Shown here one piece after another: positions 1 through 9,023 of a stretch of DNA of 64,000 nucleotides (position 1 is the first letter of the stretch; every line of letters starts with the position of its first letter). A program made the translations under genes and the position numbers. The notes under the pieces were generated by a model. It ran no database searches, was not told where the DNA came from, and was given only the letters and a program-made list of their open reading frames with translations. This DNA is from Zhouia amylolytica (GTDB lineage: Bacteria > Bacteroidota > Bacteroidia > Flavobacteriales > Flavobacteriaceae), in the NCBI RefSeq assembly GCF_900116365.1, contig NZ_FPAG01000004.1, positions 259,935 to 323,934 on the forward strand, read 5' to 3'.

Positions 1-2182
1 TCAATGGTCACCTGACGGAAAGAATATCGCTTATTTTTCTGATGTAAGTGGAGAATATGCCATTCACTTGAAAGATATACAAAGTGATAAGGTAACTTCT
101 ATAACCCTCGATGGAACGGGGTTTTATGCGTATTTAAATTGGTCGCCGGATAGTAAGAAATTAACCTTTGTAGATAACGGAAGGAACCTCTACGTGCTGG
201 ATGTTTCATCAAAAAGAATTAAAAAAATAGCTACCGATACCCTTTATATTCCGGGTGCTTTCAGGGATATGTTTGGTTCATGGTCGTACGACTCTAATTT
301 CATCACTTATACCGTCATTACAGAAACGAACTTTGAACAGGCATTTATATACAGCCTGAAAAACAGTAAATCATATCCTATATCTGATGGTTTGTCTAAT
401 GTGTCTGAACCAATTTTTGATCCGGGAGGAAAGTATGTGTATATGCTAGCCTCAACGGATGCCGGTCCGGTTGTAAATTGGTTTGATCAATCGAATCAGG
501 ATATGGAAATGACAAATTCCATTTACCTGGTGACCCTTAGGGAAGATATAATTTCGCCCTTGGCCAAAGAAAATGATGTAGAAGTATTGGATGAAGACGC
601 AAGTGACTCGAAAAAGGATAAAAAAGATAAATTGCTGGAAATAGATTTTGATGGTTTGCAGCATAGAATTATAGATCTACCTGTACAACCCGGAATGTAT
701 TCAGGGTTGGCATGTCCTGAAGAGGGGAACTTATATTATATGAATTTTCTACCTCATAGTGGATATTCAAGTCCGCAACCCTTGATGCATTTTGATTTGA
801 AAAAGCGGGAAGCCAAAGAAGTGCTAAAGGCGAATCAGTTTGTTATTTCAGCTGATGGTAAAAAGACTTTAATTCGTAGCGGTAGTTCGTGGAATGTAGC
901 TGATACAGGTAAAAAACCTGATAATGGGGGTGTGAAAGTAGATATGATTAAAATTAAAATAGACCCGGTTAAAGAATGGAAAAATATTTTTGATGAAGCA
1001 TGGCGGGTGAACAGGGATTATTTTTATGACCCGGGGATGCATGGTGCTGATTGGGATGCAATGAAGGCAAAATATATCGAGTTCTTACCTGATGTTGTAT
1101 GCAGAAGCGATTTGTATCGGGTAATGCAATGGATGTTTAGTGAACTGGCGGTAGGGCATCATCGGTTTCAAGGGACAGGAGATCGTTTAAATAATCCGGA
1201 AACCGTAAATGTAGGATTGTTGGGGGCAGATTATGAAATAGCTAATAACAGATATAGGTTTAAAAAGATATACGGTGGATTAAACTGGACCCCTGATTTA
1301 AGATCTCCGCTTACTGAACCGGGAGTGAATGTGAAAGAAAGGGAATATCTAATAGCTGTTGATGGTGTTGAGGTAACTGCCGATGATAATTTATTTAGTT
1401 ATTTTGAAAATAAAGCGGGTAAGATTACCTATTTAAAAATAGGAAGTAATTCCAGTGGTTCGAATGCCAGAGAGGTGAAGGTGGTTCCAATAGGAAATGA
1501 GGATGCGTTGAGAAACCGGGCGTGGGTTGAAGAAAATATTGAGAAGGTAAACAAGGCCACAGACGGGCAGGTTGCTTATGTATATGTGCCTAATACTGCC
1601 GGTGCCGGTCATGAATATTTCAAACGCTATTTCTTTCCTCAGGTGAATAAAAAGGCAATTATTGTTGATGAGCGTTATAATGGTGGTGGACAGTTAGCCG
1701 ATTATTATATTGACATTTTAAGAAAGCCTTATCAATCACATTGGAATTTTAGGTATGGGAAAGATTTAAAGGCGCCCAATGCCTCTATACAAGGTCCTAA
1801 GGTGATGCTGATTGATGAAACGGCTGGTTCCGGAGGGGATTATTTACCGTGGATGTTTAGAAAGTATGAGCTTGGTACCCTGATAGGGAAGAGAACCTGG
1901 GGTGGGCTCGTTGGTATACTCGGATATCCGGAATTTATTGATGGGGGCAGCGTTACGGCTCCTAATGTAGCATTTTATAGCGAAAAGGGATTTAGGGTTG
2001 AAAATGAAGGTGTTGCTCCTGATATAGATGTTGAACAATGGCCTAAAGAAGTTATTGAAGGACGCGACCCACAATTGGAAAAGGCGATTGAGGTTGTATT
2101 GGAAAAATTAAAAGAATATCAGCCCAATTATCCTTCTCGTCCAGCATACCCAAACAGGGTGAAAGGGCCGGATCGGAACTAG
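1..2182 (+). CDS. Tricorn-type serine protease, C-terminal part (left edge partial)
   Basis: The frame is open from the first bases (codons reading QWSPDGKNIAY), so the start, signal peptide and first propeller blades lie off the left edge. Visible parts are beta-propeller blades with SPDG/SPDS turns, then the tricorn core (FDEAWRVNRDYFYD), a histidine motif LAVGHHRF, a PDZ-like section, and the C-terminal S41-type catalytic region with the nucleophile serine in AGSGGDYLPW followed by GKRTWGG. Tricorn proteases are peptidases that trim oligopeptides. Flavobacterial homologues are usually exported, so a periplasmic peptide-degrading role is inferred. A strong terminator follows, so the gene ends its transcription unit. 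Identification is firm; substrate and exact N-terminus are unknown. Confidence 0.9.
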   Translation, partial: QWSPDGKNIAYFSDVSGEYAIHLKDIQSDKVTSITLDGTGFYAYLNWSPDSKKLTFVDNGRNLYVLDVSSKRIKKIATDTLYIPGAFRDMFGSWSYDSNFITYTVITETNFEQAFIYSLKNSKSYPISDGLSNVSEPIFDPGGKYVYMLASTDAGPVVNWFDQSNQDMEMTNSIYLVTLREDIISPLAKENDVEVLDEDASDSKKDKKDKLLEIDFDGLQHRIIDLPVQPGMYSGLACPEEGNLYYMNFLPHSGYSSPQPLMHFDLKKREAKEVLKANQFVISADGKKTLIRSGSSWNVADTGKKPDNGGVKVDMIKIKIDPVKEWKNIFDEAWRVNRDYFYDPGMHGADWDAMKAKYIEFLPDVVCRSDLYRVMQWMFSELAVGHHRFQGTGDRLNNPETVNVGLLGADYEIANNRYRFKKIYGGLNWTPDLRSPLTEPGVNVKEREYLIAVDGVEVTADDNLFSYFENKAGKITYLKIGSNSSGSNAREVKVVPIGNEDALRNRAWVEENIEKVNKATDGQVAYVYVPNTAGAGHEYFKRYFFPQVNKKAIIVDERYNGGGQLADYYIDILRKPYQSHWNFRYGKDLKAPNASIQGPKVMLIDETAGSGGDYLPWMFRKYELGTLIGKRTWGGLVGILGYPEFIDGGSVTAPNVAFYSEKGFRVENEGVAPDIDVEQWPKEVIEGRDPQLEKAIEVVLEKLKEYQPNYPSRPAYPNRVKGPDRN

Positions 2183-2203
2183 AAGTATTTGAAGCATAAT
2201 AGG

Positions 2204-2228
2204 AAAGGGGGTGTGCCCCCTTTTTTTT
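2204..2228 (+). terminator. Rho-independent terminator after the tricorn gene
   Basis: AAAGGGGG, a TGTG loop, CCCCCTTT and a run of eight T form a compact GC-rich hairpin 21 bases after the stop codon. Confidence 0.9.
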
Positions 2229-2322
2229 GTTAGATATTTTAAAGGGTGAGTAGCGATTGACTACTTATCATACCAGTTTTTCAATGTCTGTATAATGGGC
2301 TAAATTGAGCAAAAAATATAAC

Positions 2323-3594
2323 ATGAAATTATATCTTCCTGCATTGCTCTTCACTTTTGTATTCATAATTGCTTGTAATCCAAGAGGGAACCGTGGTAAT
2401 GATTCAGCTTCAATAATAAGTACTCATGAAACTGGGGTGAAAGACTTTAACCGTCCTATGATGGGATGGGCGAGCTGGAATGCATACAGGATCAATATAA
2501 GTGAAGAAATTATTCAATCTCAGGCAGATGCCATGGTGTCCTTGGGTTTGGATACGCTGGGGTATGAATTTATAAATATTGACGATGGTTATTTCGGAGG
2601 GCGGGATGAAAATGGTGCTCTTATAGCCCACCCGGTTAAATTTCCCAATGGAATGAAAGCATTGTCGGATTATATTCACAATAAAGGGTTAAAAGCAGGT
2701 ATATATACTGATGCGGGGATTAACACCTGTGCGTCATATTGGGATAAAGACACCATAGGTACCGGGATGGGGCTGTATGGTCATGAGTATAATGATTTAA
2801 GTGTTTTATTAAACAAATGGAATTATGACTTTTTAAAAGTCGACTGGTGTGGAGGTCAATGGATGGGACTCGATGAGCAAACCAGGTATACCGAAATAGG
2901 AGGTTTGATAGCGGAAATTAAACCAGAAGTTTTATATAATGTATGCAGATGGAAATTCCCTGGTAAGTGGGTTACACAGGTTGCTGATTCCTGGAGAATC
3001 TCAGGAGATATAGCCAATAACTTTAATTCTATTTTGCATATTATTGATCAAAATGCAGATTTGTGGAAGTATGCATCTAATGGTCATTATAATGATATGG
3101 ATATTTTACAGGTAGGTAGAGGGATGACCTATGATGAAAATAAGGTTCATTTTTCCATGTGGAGTATGATGCATTCACCGTTAATTTTGGGGAATGATCT
3201 AACCAAGATGAATGAGGAGACACTCCAAATTATAAGTAATAAGGAAATTATAGCCCTTAATCAGAGTTCTTTTGTGTATCAGGCCAGACGGGTGGTAGAT
3301 CATGGCGAATTGGAAATTTGGGCTAAGCCATTGGTTTCAACGGTAAGTGGCGAAGTTGCCGTAGGCTTGTTAAACAGAAGTGCCGAATCGGCCAATATCA
3401 CATTGGAGCTTGCAAAAGTTGGAATCAACTCCTCGAAAGGTTACACTATGAGAGATTTATGGGAGAAAAAGGATTATCCAGTTTCTAAGCAAGATTCAGT
3501 TACCATGGAGGTTCCTGGGCACGGTATTGTGGTGTTGAAGATAGAAGGTACTGCTATGCCTTTTAATGTGTTTCAGTATGACGATAAGGAATAG
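2323..3594 (+). CDS. GH27 alpha-galactosidase-type lipoprotein
   Basis: Secreted glycoside hydrolase family 27 enzyme, expected to release terminal alpha-linked galactose (or N-acetylgalactosamine) by a retaining mechanism. Starting at ATG 2323 gives a clean lipoprotein signal peptide ending FIIAC at residue 18; an in-frame TTG at 2305 would add six residues and is less likely. Family motifs occur in order: MGWASWNAY, INIDDGYF, GIYTDAG, the nucleophile in YDFLKVDWCGG (Asp about 174) and the acid/base Asp in SWRISGDI (about 229), then a C-terminal beta-sandwich. The length of 423 residues is normal. It is not in an obvious polysaccharide utilisation locus. Preference between galactose and N-acetylgalactosamine cannot be read here. 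Confidence 0.88.
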   Translation: MKLYLPALLFTFVFIIACNPRGNRGNDSASIISTHETGVKDFNRPMMGWASWNAYRINISEEIIQSQADAMVSLGLDTLGYEFINIDDGYFGGRDENGALIAHPVKFPNGMKALSDYIHNKGLKAGIYTDAGINTCASYWDKDTIGTGMGLYGHEYNDLSVLLNKWNYDFLKVDWCGGQWMGLDEQTRYTEIGGLIAEIKPEVLYNVCRWKFPGKWVTQVADSWRISGDIANNFNSILHIIDQNADLWKYASNGHYNDMDILQVGRGMTYDENKVHFSMWSMMHSPLILGNDLTKMNEETLQIISNKEIIALNQSSFVYQARRVVDHGELEIWAKPLVSTVSGEVAVGLLNRSAESANITLELAKVGINSSKGYTMRDLWEKKDYPVSKQDSVTMEVPGHGIVVLKIEGTAMPFNVFQYDDKE

Positions 3595-3629
3595 GCAGGC
3601 TATTGTTTAAACTTTATTAGAAGTTGAGA

Positions 3630-3661
3630 TTTGAATGCTCCGGGCCAGTTTGCTATCTTTA
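3630..3661 (+). promoter_or_regulatory. Bacteroidetes-type promoter for the SnoaL-like gene
   Basis: TTTG at 3630-3633, 20 bases, then TATCTTTA at 3654-3661, one base off TAnnTTTG. It lies 17 bases before the start codon of the next gene. Confidence 0.4.
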
Positions 3662-3677
3662 AGGAAAACGGTGTTTT

Positions 3678-4034
3678 ATGAAAGAGTCAAAGCGCTTGGT
3701 TATGGAATGGTTTTCGAAATGGAGTTCCGGAGATTTTACCAATCTGCCAATTTCTGCTAATTTCTCACATACAAGTCCTTTTGGCACCATAGAAGGAAAG
3801 CAAGGGTACATAGACTTAGTGGCTGCGAATAAGGATAAATTTCTAGGCTATACCTTTTCGATTATTGATGGTGTTTATGAGCAAGATAAAGCATGTGTGC
3901 GTTACAAGGCTGTTCAGGGTGATTTCGAATTGGAGGTGAGTGAATGGTATTATTTTAAAGAGGCAAGTATTGATAAAATTGTGGCTTATTACCATATAGG
4001 TGACATTAGAGAAGACAGGAAACTCCAGCCTTAA
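3678..4034 (+). CDS. SnoaL/NTF2-like small protein
   Basis: A 118-residue protein beginning MKESKRLVMEWFSKWSSGDF and carrying the SnoaL/NTF2-like pattern of an N-terminal helix pair followed by a beta-sheet cone (FSHTSPFGTIEGKQGYIDL, then YYHIGDIRED). No signal peptide is present, so it is cytoplasmic. The fold is used by small isomerases, hydrolases and binding proteins and does not itself give a function. It stands alone with its own likely promoter. Confidence 0.7.
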   Translation: MKESKRLVMEWFSKWSSGDFTNLPISANFSHTSPFGTIEGKQGYIDLVAANKDKFLGYTFSIIDGVYEQDKACVRYKAVQGDFELEVSEWYYFKEASIDKIVAYYHIGDIREDRKLQP

Positions 4035-4169
4035 CCGACGTATGTAATCTGGTAAACATCCAAGTTGGTTTTTTATCGTTGAGAATTTCTTTGGAGGAGG
4101 GATTTTAGTAAATTTATTAGAAGTGCCATTGACTTATCTTATGCTGGGAATAATTTAAAACCTGGCATT

Positions 4170-4703
4170 ATGAAATTCTTTTTGTTGTTTGTTTTCGTTT
4201 TAACTGCAAGTGCATCAGCTCAAAATCTTCATCAAACCACAGGGTCATTCATTCGGGTGTTTAATCTCGATGGCCAAAAAATAGCCAATGGGAAAATCGT
4301 TTCTATGACGACAGATACCCTGAGCCTCTTTAGTGCTAAAAAGGTTAGAGATATTCCATTAGAAAAAATCGGGCTATTTAAAACTAAGCGAGATATGGGG
4401 CACACGATAGGTTTAGGGGCAGCTGTAGGGTGTATTTTAGGTGGGGTTGCAGCTTATGCTGGAGATGATGGTCTTTTCATGACTCGGGGAGAGTTCGTCG
4501 TTGCCGGAGGGATATCAGGTGCTGCTGAAGGAACAGCAACCGGAAGCGTCATTGCTATTACAAAAAAGCGAAAAGTTTATGTGATTAATGGTGTCAAAAA
4601 CTGTTGGGAATTATTCAGGATATCCATGAGTTCAATTATGCCTAAAGTTAGTGAAGATTATAATGATGCATTACAACCAAAGACCAATACCATACATCAA
4701 TAA
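4170..4703 (+). CDS. Secreted protein of unknown function with glycine-rich segment
   Basis: 177 residues. The first 18 form a signal peptide (MKFFLLFVFVLTASASAQ). The next part resembles a short beta-barrel (KIVSMTTDTLSLFS and DIPLEKIGLF), followed by two glycine/alanine-rich hydrophobic stretches (GLGAAVGCILGGVAAYAG and VAGGISGAAEGTATGSVIAI) that may pack as a membrane hairpin. I do not recognise a named family. The arrangement resembles many Bacteroidetes envelope proteins. Neighbours give no clue. Confidence 0.65.
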   Translation: MKFFLLFVFVLTASASAQNLHQTTGSFIRVFNLDGQKIANGKIVSMTTDTLSLFSAKKVRDIPLEKIGLFKTKRDMGHTIGLGAAVGCILGGVAAYAGDDGLFMTRGEFVVAGGISGAAEGTATGSVIAITKKRKVYVINGVKNCWELFRISMSSIMPKVSEDYNDALQPKTNTIHQ

Positions 4704-4771
4704 AATTGATGCATAATGTGCTCTTTTCATAGTTTTGAAGGTTAAATAAATAATAGATTAAGAGCGCCTAA

Positions 4772-6076
4772 ATGTTTAGAATTATTTGGTTACTACTACT
4801 TGTGTTACTGTCCTATTTTGGGGTAGCCCAAAATACAAATGACAAGCATATAATTACCTTGCCTATTTCAGAAAAAGAAGGGTTTGGTCCCTTCTCCCCG
4901 GAGTTTAAAGAATTAACGTATGATCCTGATGAATTTATAACGGATGAATGGAGTAATACCATAGAGACTGTTAGTGGTATTCCGGAGGATTGGGATAAAC
5001 CTGTTGTTAAGCGTATTATTTTTGACATCTACCAGTTTACCTATCAAAATTATAAATTGGGAGCCATAAGTGAAGATTTCTTCAATCGAGTGAAGGTGTT
5101 GTGGCAGTGGGATCTCACTAACAGAGATCTTTCGGAGCAACCCATTCGTTGTTATACGCATATTGTAATGCATAAAACTCCTGGAGGCATCATTGAGTAT
5201 AAAATTGATACAAATAATAATGATGATTTTAGTGATGATCGCATTATTTCATCGCCGATAATGGTGGTAGCGTTGGGAAATGAGGCAGGTGAGGAATATG
5301 CTCCCATGGTGCAATATGAGGCTTTTGTAAAGGGAGGTGTGGTTAAGAAATCGATTCCGGTGTTGATAGCCCAAAGTGGAATGAACAGGTTGTTATATAG
5401 TTTTCCGGTATATAAGGAAGCTACATTCAAAGGTGAGTCTCTGATATTGAGAGGAGATATTGTAAGTACCACATTTGATAAACGTACACTTATTGGGATT
5501 AAGGCGGATAAAGAGAATTTTAAGCCTATAGCAAAGGAGGGTATTTTAAAAATTGACGGGGTAAGTTATCAGAATATGGGTGTTGATGCCAATGATCAGT
5601 TGTTGCTTTTAGGGGAGAAGCCAAGTAATAAAAAGCGTGTTTATAAAAAACCAAATGTTGGGGATGATGCCATCGCTTTTTCCGGTAATGAATTTACTAC
5701 CAACCAAAAAATAAGTCTTAGTGACTTTGAAGGTAAGTACTTATATCTTGAGTTCTGGGGGAGTTGGTGTGGTCCGTGTATGAAGGAGATCCCAAATGTT
5801 AAATACGCAAAACAAAATTTAGATCCTGCTTTGATATCTTTTCTGGGAATTGCATATGACAGGCCGGCGGAACTTGCTAAAACCATTAAAAAGAAAAAAA
5901 TCACCTGGCCACAAATCCTTCATAACGGTGATAATAAGATTGCAGATATTTACGATGTTCAGAATTTCCCAAAATCGTATTTGATAGATCCTGACGGGAA
6001 GATAATTGCTGAAGATCTCAGTGGTAGCAAATTGATAAAAATTTTACAAAAGTATATTAACAAACGGTCTGAATGA
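4772..6076 (+). CDS. TlpA-like thiol-disulfide oxidoreductase with long N-terminal region
   Basis: 434 residues with an N-terminal signal peptide (MFRIIWLLLLVLLSYFGVAQ). Residues about 25-290 are a beta-rich region without a recognised family. The C-terminal 140 residues are a TlpA/AhpC-type thioredoxin fold with the active site FWGSWCGPCMKE (CGPC at 333-336) and a cis-proline region QNFPKSYLIDPDG. It is expected to reduce or exchange disulfides in the periplasm. N-terminally extended TlpA proteins are common in Bacteroidetes. The LOG-family gene follows in the same direction. Confidence 0.88.
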   Translation: MFRIIWLLLLVLLSYFGVAQNTNDKHIITLPISEKEGFGPFSPEFKELTYDPDEFITDEWSNTIETVSGIPEDWDKPVVKRIIFDIYQFTYQNYKLGAISEDFFNRVKVLWQWDLTNRDLSEQPIRCYTHIVMHKTPGGIIEYKIDTNNNDDFSDDRIISSPIMVVALGNEAGEEYAPMVQYEAFVKGGVVKKSIPVLIAQSGMNRLLYSFPVYKEATFKGESLILRGDIVSTTFDKRTLIGIKADKENFKPIAKEGILKIDGVSYQNMGVDANDQLLLLGEKPSNKKRVYKKPNVGDDAIAFSGNEFTTNQKISLSDFEGKYLYLEFWGSWCGPCMKEIPNVKYAKQNLDPALISFLGIAYDRPAELAKTIKKKKITWPQILHNGDNKIADIYDVQNFPKSYLIDPDGKIIAEDLSGSKLIKILQKYINKRSE

Positions 6077-6111
6077 TTTAATAGCTTTGTGGTAAATCTA
6101 GCAAAGTAATT

Positions 6112-6693
6112 ATGCAAAGTATAGCAGTTTTTTGTGCTTCCAGTAATGGTTGTGACTCTGATTTTGAAAAAATAGCTTATTCAGTTGGGGTTAAATTAGC
6201 AAACCAAAAAATTAAAATCGTTTATGGTGGTTCTAATGTTGGTTTAATGGGGGCTGTGGCAGACGGTGCTTTAAATGGTGCCGGAGAGGTTACGGGGGTC
6301 CTTCCAACTTTTTTACAGGAAAAGGAGATCGCGCATGATGGTCTAACAGAATTAATTCTGGTCGACTCTATGCATGAACGGAAAATTAAGATTTTCGAAA
6401 TGTCGGAGGGGTCATTAACCTTACCGGGTGGTTTCGGTACGATGGATGAACTATTTGAAATGCTTACCTGGGCACAACTAGGAATGCATCATAAACCGAT
6501 AGGGGTTTTGAATATAAAGGGGTATTATGACCCGTTAATTCAGTTGGTTGACAGCATGACTAAAAATGGTTTGTTGAAACAGGAAAATAGAAACATGATA
6601 TTGTTTGAAGATGATTTAGATCGATTACTGCAAAGAATGGAGCATTATGCAGCTCCTAAGGTAGGTAAATGGATTACAACGAATCGGATATAA
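6112..6693 (+). CDS. LOG-family nucleoside monophosphate phosphoribohydrolase
   Basis: 193 residues of the LOG/TIGR00730 Rossmann-type family, which cleaves nucleoside 5'-monophosphates (cytokinin ribotides in some members) to base and ribose 5-phosphate. The signature is intact: YGGSNVGLMGAVADGAL near residue 38 and PGGFGTMDE at 105-113. Older annotations call these lysine decarboxylases, which is not supported. A TAGCTTTG element at 6082-6089 matches the Bacteroidetes -7 box and may be its promoter. Confidence 0.9.
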   Translation: MQSIAVFCASSNGCDSDFEKIAYSVGVKLANQKIKIVYGGSNVGLMGAVADGALNGAGEVTGVLPTFLQEKEIAHDGLTELILVDSMHERKIKIFEMSEGSLTLPGGFGTMDELFEMLTWAQLGMHHKPIGVLNIKGYYDPLIQLVDSMTKNGLLKQENRNMILFEDDLDRLLQRMEHYAAPKVGKWITTNRI

Positions 6694-6730
6694 AATTATA
6701 TAGGATCAGGTTCCAGGGATAGTTATAAAT

Positions 6731-6760
6731 AAAAAACCACGCATAAATGCGTGGTTTTTT
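6731..6760. terminator. Bidirectional terminator between LOG gene and rng
   Basis: AAAAAACCACGCAT, a two-base loop region, ATGCGTGGTTTTTT: a perfect inverted repeat with A-run on one side and T-run on the other, placed between two convergent genes. Confidence 0.9.
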
Positions 6761-8305
6761 TTATTTCAATATTTTTCCGTTTTTATCTTTGAAACGGTAT
6801 TCTAAATACGTGTAAGCGTCTCTTGGTAAAATCTTTACCCATTTTTTGTGTTCTAAAAACCATTTAGAACGGATGGATGGAAATCCTTTTGTTAGATAAG
6901 CGGCTATAAACGGGTGTGTGTTTAAAATGATTCCGTTTTTAGCTTTATCATTTTTAATAATTCTTTCAAGATCAAAAGTGATTTTATCAATCAAAACGAT
7001 AGGAGCTTCCACTTCGCCATTGGCATTAGGGTTGTCCTCTCTTGTTTTAATTGTTAACTCCTGTCTTACTCTTTGTCTTGTAATTTGTATCAAGCCAAAC
7101 TTGCTAGGGGGAAGGATCTTGTGTTTGGCTCTGTCGTCACTCATTTCTTCTCTTAAATGGTTGTATAATGTTCTTCGGTTTTCGGCATCAGACATATCAA
7201 TAAAATCTACTACGATGATACCTCCCATATCCCGAAGTCGAAGCTGTCTCGCAATTTCAGTTGCTGCAATAAGGTTTACTTCCAGTGCAGTTTCTTCTTG
7301 CGATTTAGCTTTATTGGATCTGTTACCACTGTTAACATCTATAACGTGAAGTGCTTCGGTATGTTCAATTACCAAATAGGCACCTTTACTCATAGATACA
7401 GTACGACCAAAAGAAGTTTTGATTTGACGTTCAATTCCGAATTTTTCAAATACCGGAACAGGAGCGTTGTACATTTTTACAATGGATTCTTTTTTTGGAG
7501 CGATATTGCTCAAATAATCCTTAATTTGATAATAAAGCGTTTCATCATCTACATGTATTCCGGTAAAAGTATCGTTAAACACATCTCTTAAAATAGAGGC
7601 TGCACGATTCATTTCACTTAATACTTTTGATGGCTGAGGTGCTTTATAAATTTTTTTGCACATTGCTTGCCAACGATTGAGCAAGTTTTGCAAGTCTTTG
7701 TCCAGTTCGGCGACTTTTTTGCCTTCGGCTACAGTACGGACAATAACTCCAAACCCTTTAGGTTTAATGCTTTGTACGAGCCTTTTAAGTCTATCTTTTT
7801 CATCTTTGTCTTCAATTTTCTGAGAAACAGAAATTCGATTCGAAAAAGGCACCAACACCAAGTATCTTCCGGCTATTGAAAGTTCGGAACTAATTCTTGG
7901 GCCTTTGGTTGAGATAGGCTCTTTTACAATTTGAACGAGAATAGATTGATTGGCTTTAATAACATCATTAATAACGCCATCTTTGTCTATGTCTTCTTCA
8001 AATGGGAAATCTTTTAAAGAGAAATCTTTTAATTTACCTGTGCTTACACGTTTGATAAACTTTAACAAAGAAGAGAGTTGAGGTCCGAGATCGTGATAGT
8101 GCAAAAAAGCATCTTTTTCGTATCCTACATTTACAAATGCAGCATTTAAACCCGGAACTGGTTTTCTGACTTTGGCAAGCATAATATCGCCTACTGCAAA
8201 ATCAGAACTGTTTTCTTCTTTGTGTAATTCTATCAGTTTTCCATCCTTTAATAAGGCAAAATCAACGTCAGAGGAACCAGATCGAACAATTAATTCTTTA
8301 TTCAC
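6761..8305 (-). CDS. rng: Ribonuclease G/E family endoribonuclease
   Basis: RNase E/G-type endoribonuclease for rRNA maturation and mRNA decay. An S1-like domain comes first (about 35-130), then the catalytic core with RDMGGIIVVDFIDM (metal-binding region). The large C-terminal scaffold of RNase E is absent, so this is an RNase G-size enzyme of about 514 residues. The start is chosen at GTG 8305 (reading VNKELIVRSGSS), because flavobacterial homologues begin with the same NKELI motif; an in-frame TTG at 8353 would add 16 residues and cannot be excluded. A terminator separates it from the upstream HU unit, so it needs its own promoter in about 8306-8455. Confidence 0.92.
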   Translation of the reverse strand: MNKELIVRSGSSDVDFALLKDGKLIELHKEENSSDFAVGDIMLAKVRKPVPGLNAAFVNVGYEKDAFLHYHDLGPQLSSLLKFIKRVSTGKLKDFSLKDFPFEEDIDKDGVINDVIKANQSILVQIVKEPISTKGPRISSELSIAGRYLVLVPFSNRISVSQKIEDKDEKDRLKRLVQSIKPKGFGVIVRTVAEGKKVAELDKDLQNLLNRWQAMCKKIYKAPQPSKVLSEMNRAASILRDVFNDTFTGIHVDDETLYYQIKDYLSNIAPKKESIVKMYNAPVPVFEKFGIERQIKTSFGRTVSMSKGAYLVIEHTEALHVIDVNSGNRSNKAKSQEETALEVNLIAATEIARQLRLRDMGGIIVVDFIDMSDAENRRTLYNHLREEMSDDRAKHKILPPSKFGLIQITRQRVRQELTIKTREDNPNANGEVEAPIVLIDKITFDLERIIKNDKAKNGIILNTHPFIAAYLTKGFPSIRSKWFLEHKKWVKILPRDAYTYLEYRFKDKNGKILK

Positions 8306-8456
8306 TCTGAATTGGTTTGTATCGACCCATAATTGGGAAGATGGATTAAACAAAATATTTTATTACACAGGTTCCTGTTATGAAACAGGATTAAACCCGG
8401 CGAAACCCCATAGGAAATCTATGAAATTTCTATTTCAATGAACAAACTGTTTTAAA

Positions 8457-8486
8457 AAGAAAAAGTAGTTGAAGAACTACTTTTTC
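8457..8486 (-). terminator. Terminator of the HU / 30-residue protein unit
   Basis: On the minus strand AAAAAGTAGTT, loop CTTC, AACTACTTTTT, then CTTTTT. The 5' arm contains the stop codon of the small basic gene. Confidence 0.8.
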
Positions 8487-8570
8487 TTTTTGTGGCGGTT
8501 AGCTCTTGCTCTTTTCTTACGCTTGTGCGTAGCCACCTTATGTCTTTTTCTTTTTTTACCGCTTGGCATA
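8478..8570 (-). CDS. Thirty-residue, extremely basic small protein
   Basis: A short frame starts at ATG 8570 and stops at TAG 8478-8480. It begins MPSGKKRKRHKVATHKRKKR and ends ARANRHKKKK; more than half of the residues are Lys or Arg. It lies 25 bases after the HU stop codon and its stop sits in the terminator hairpin, so it is probably cotranscribed with HU. The composition is that of a ribosomal or nucleic-acid-binding peptide. I have seen near-identical short frames at this position in other flavobacteria, but that is memory, not a search. A small ribosomal protein, bL38, has been reported from the Flavobacterium johnsoniae ribosome; whether this is it I cannot tell. Confidence 0.75.
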
Positions 8571-8595
8571 GGGTATAAATTTTATAGTTAATAAA

Positions 8596-8886
8596 TTATT
8601 TTACGTCTACGTTCGCTTTAACGCCCTCTACAAATACTTTAGCTGGTTTAAAAGCAGGAATGTTGTGTGCAGGAATCTTGATGGTTGTGTTTTTAGAGAT
8701 GTTTCTCCCGGTTTTTTCAGCTCTTGTTTTAATTATAAAACTACCAAAACCTCTTAAGTAAACATTATCTCCATTCTCTAAGGAGTTCTTTACTTCTTCC
8801 ATAAAAGTTTCTACAGTTGCCTGTACATCTCCCTTTTCCATGCCAAGTTTTTCTGAAATTTTGGCTACTAGATCTGCTTTCGTCAT
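8596..8886 (-). CDS. hup: DNA-binding protein HU
   Basis: 96 residues with the HU/IHF fold: N-terminal helices (MTKADLVAKISEKLGMEKGD), the GFGSF turn (residues 46-50), then the DNA-gripping arm TGRNISKNTTIKIPAHNIPAFKPAK, where the PAHNIPAF form of the usual P-A-x-x-x-P-x-F-x-x-G motif is typical of Bacteroidetes. It bends and compacts DNA as a dimer. It is divergent from mutY, and a TATATTTG -7 box lies 43 bases upstream of the start. Confidence 0.95.
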   Translation of the reverse strand: MTKADLVAKISEKLGMEKGDVQATVETFMEEVKNSLENGDNVYLRGFGSFIIKTRAEKTGRNISKNTTIKIPAHNIPAFKPAKVFVEGVKANVDVK

Positions 8887-8928
8887 TTTATTATTCTGTT
8901 TTTAAGACTATTATAATTTTTGGGGATG

Positions 8929-8936
8929 CAAATATA
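8929..8936 (-). promoter_or_regulatory. -7 element of the HU promoter
   Basis: TATATTTG on the minus strand, an exact TAnnTTTG match, 43 bases before the HU start codon. No convincing TTTG lies at the usual upstream spacing. Confidence 0.4.
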
Positions 8937-9023
8937 TGAATTAATTAACCAATTAAAGAAACTCAATTAAGTTAAAATTAACCATATAACTTAGTATTTT
9001 TGACGATGTTATAAAAAAAGTGG

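Noticed and set aside
6918-7349. 143-residue plus-strand frame opposite rng
   Set aside because: Antisense of the conserved RNase G core; Ser/Leu-rich composition follows from reverse-reading the coding strand.
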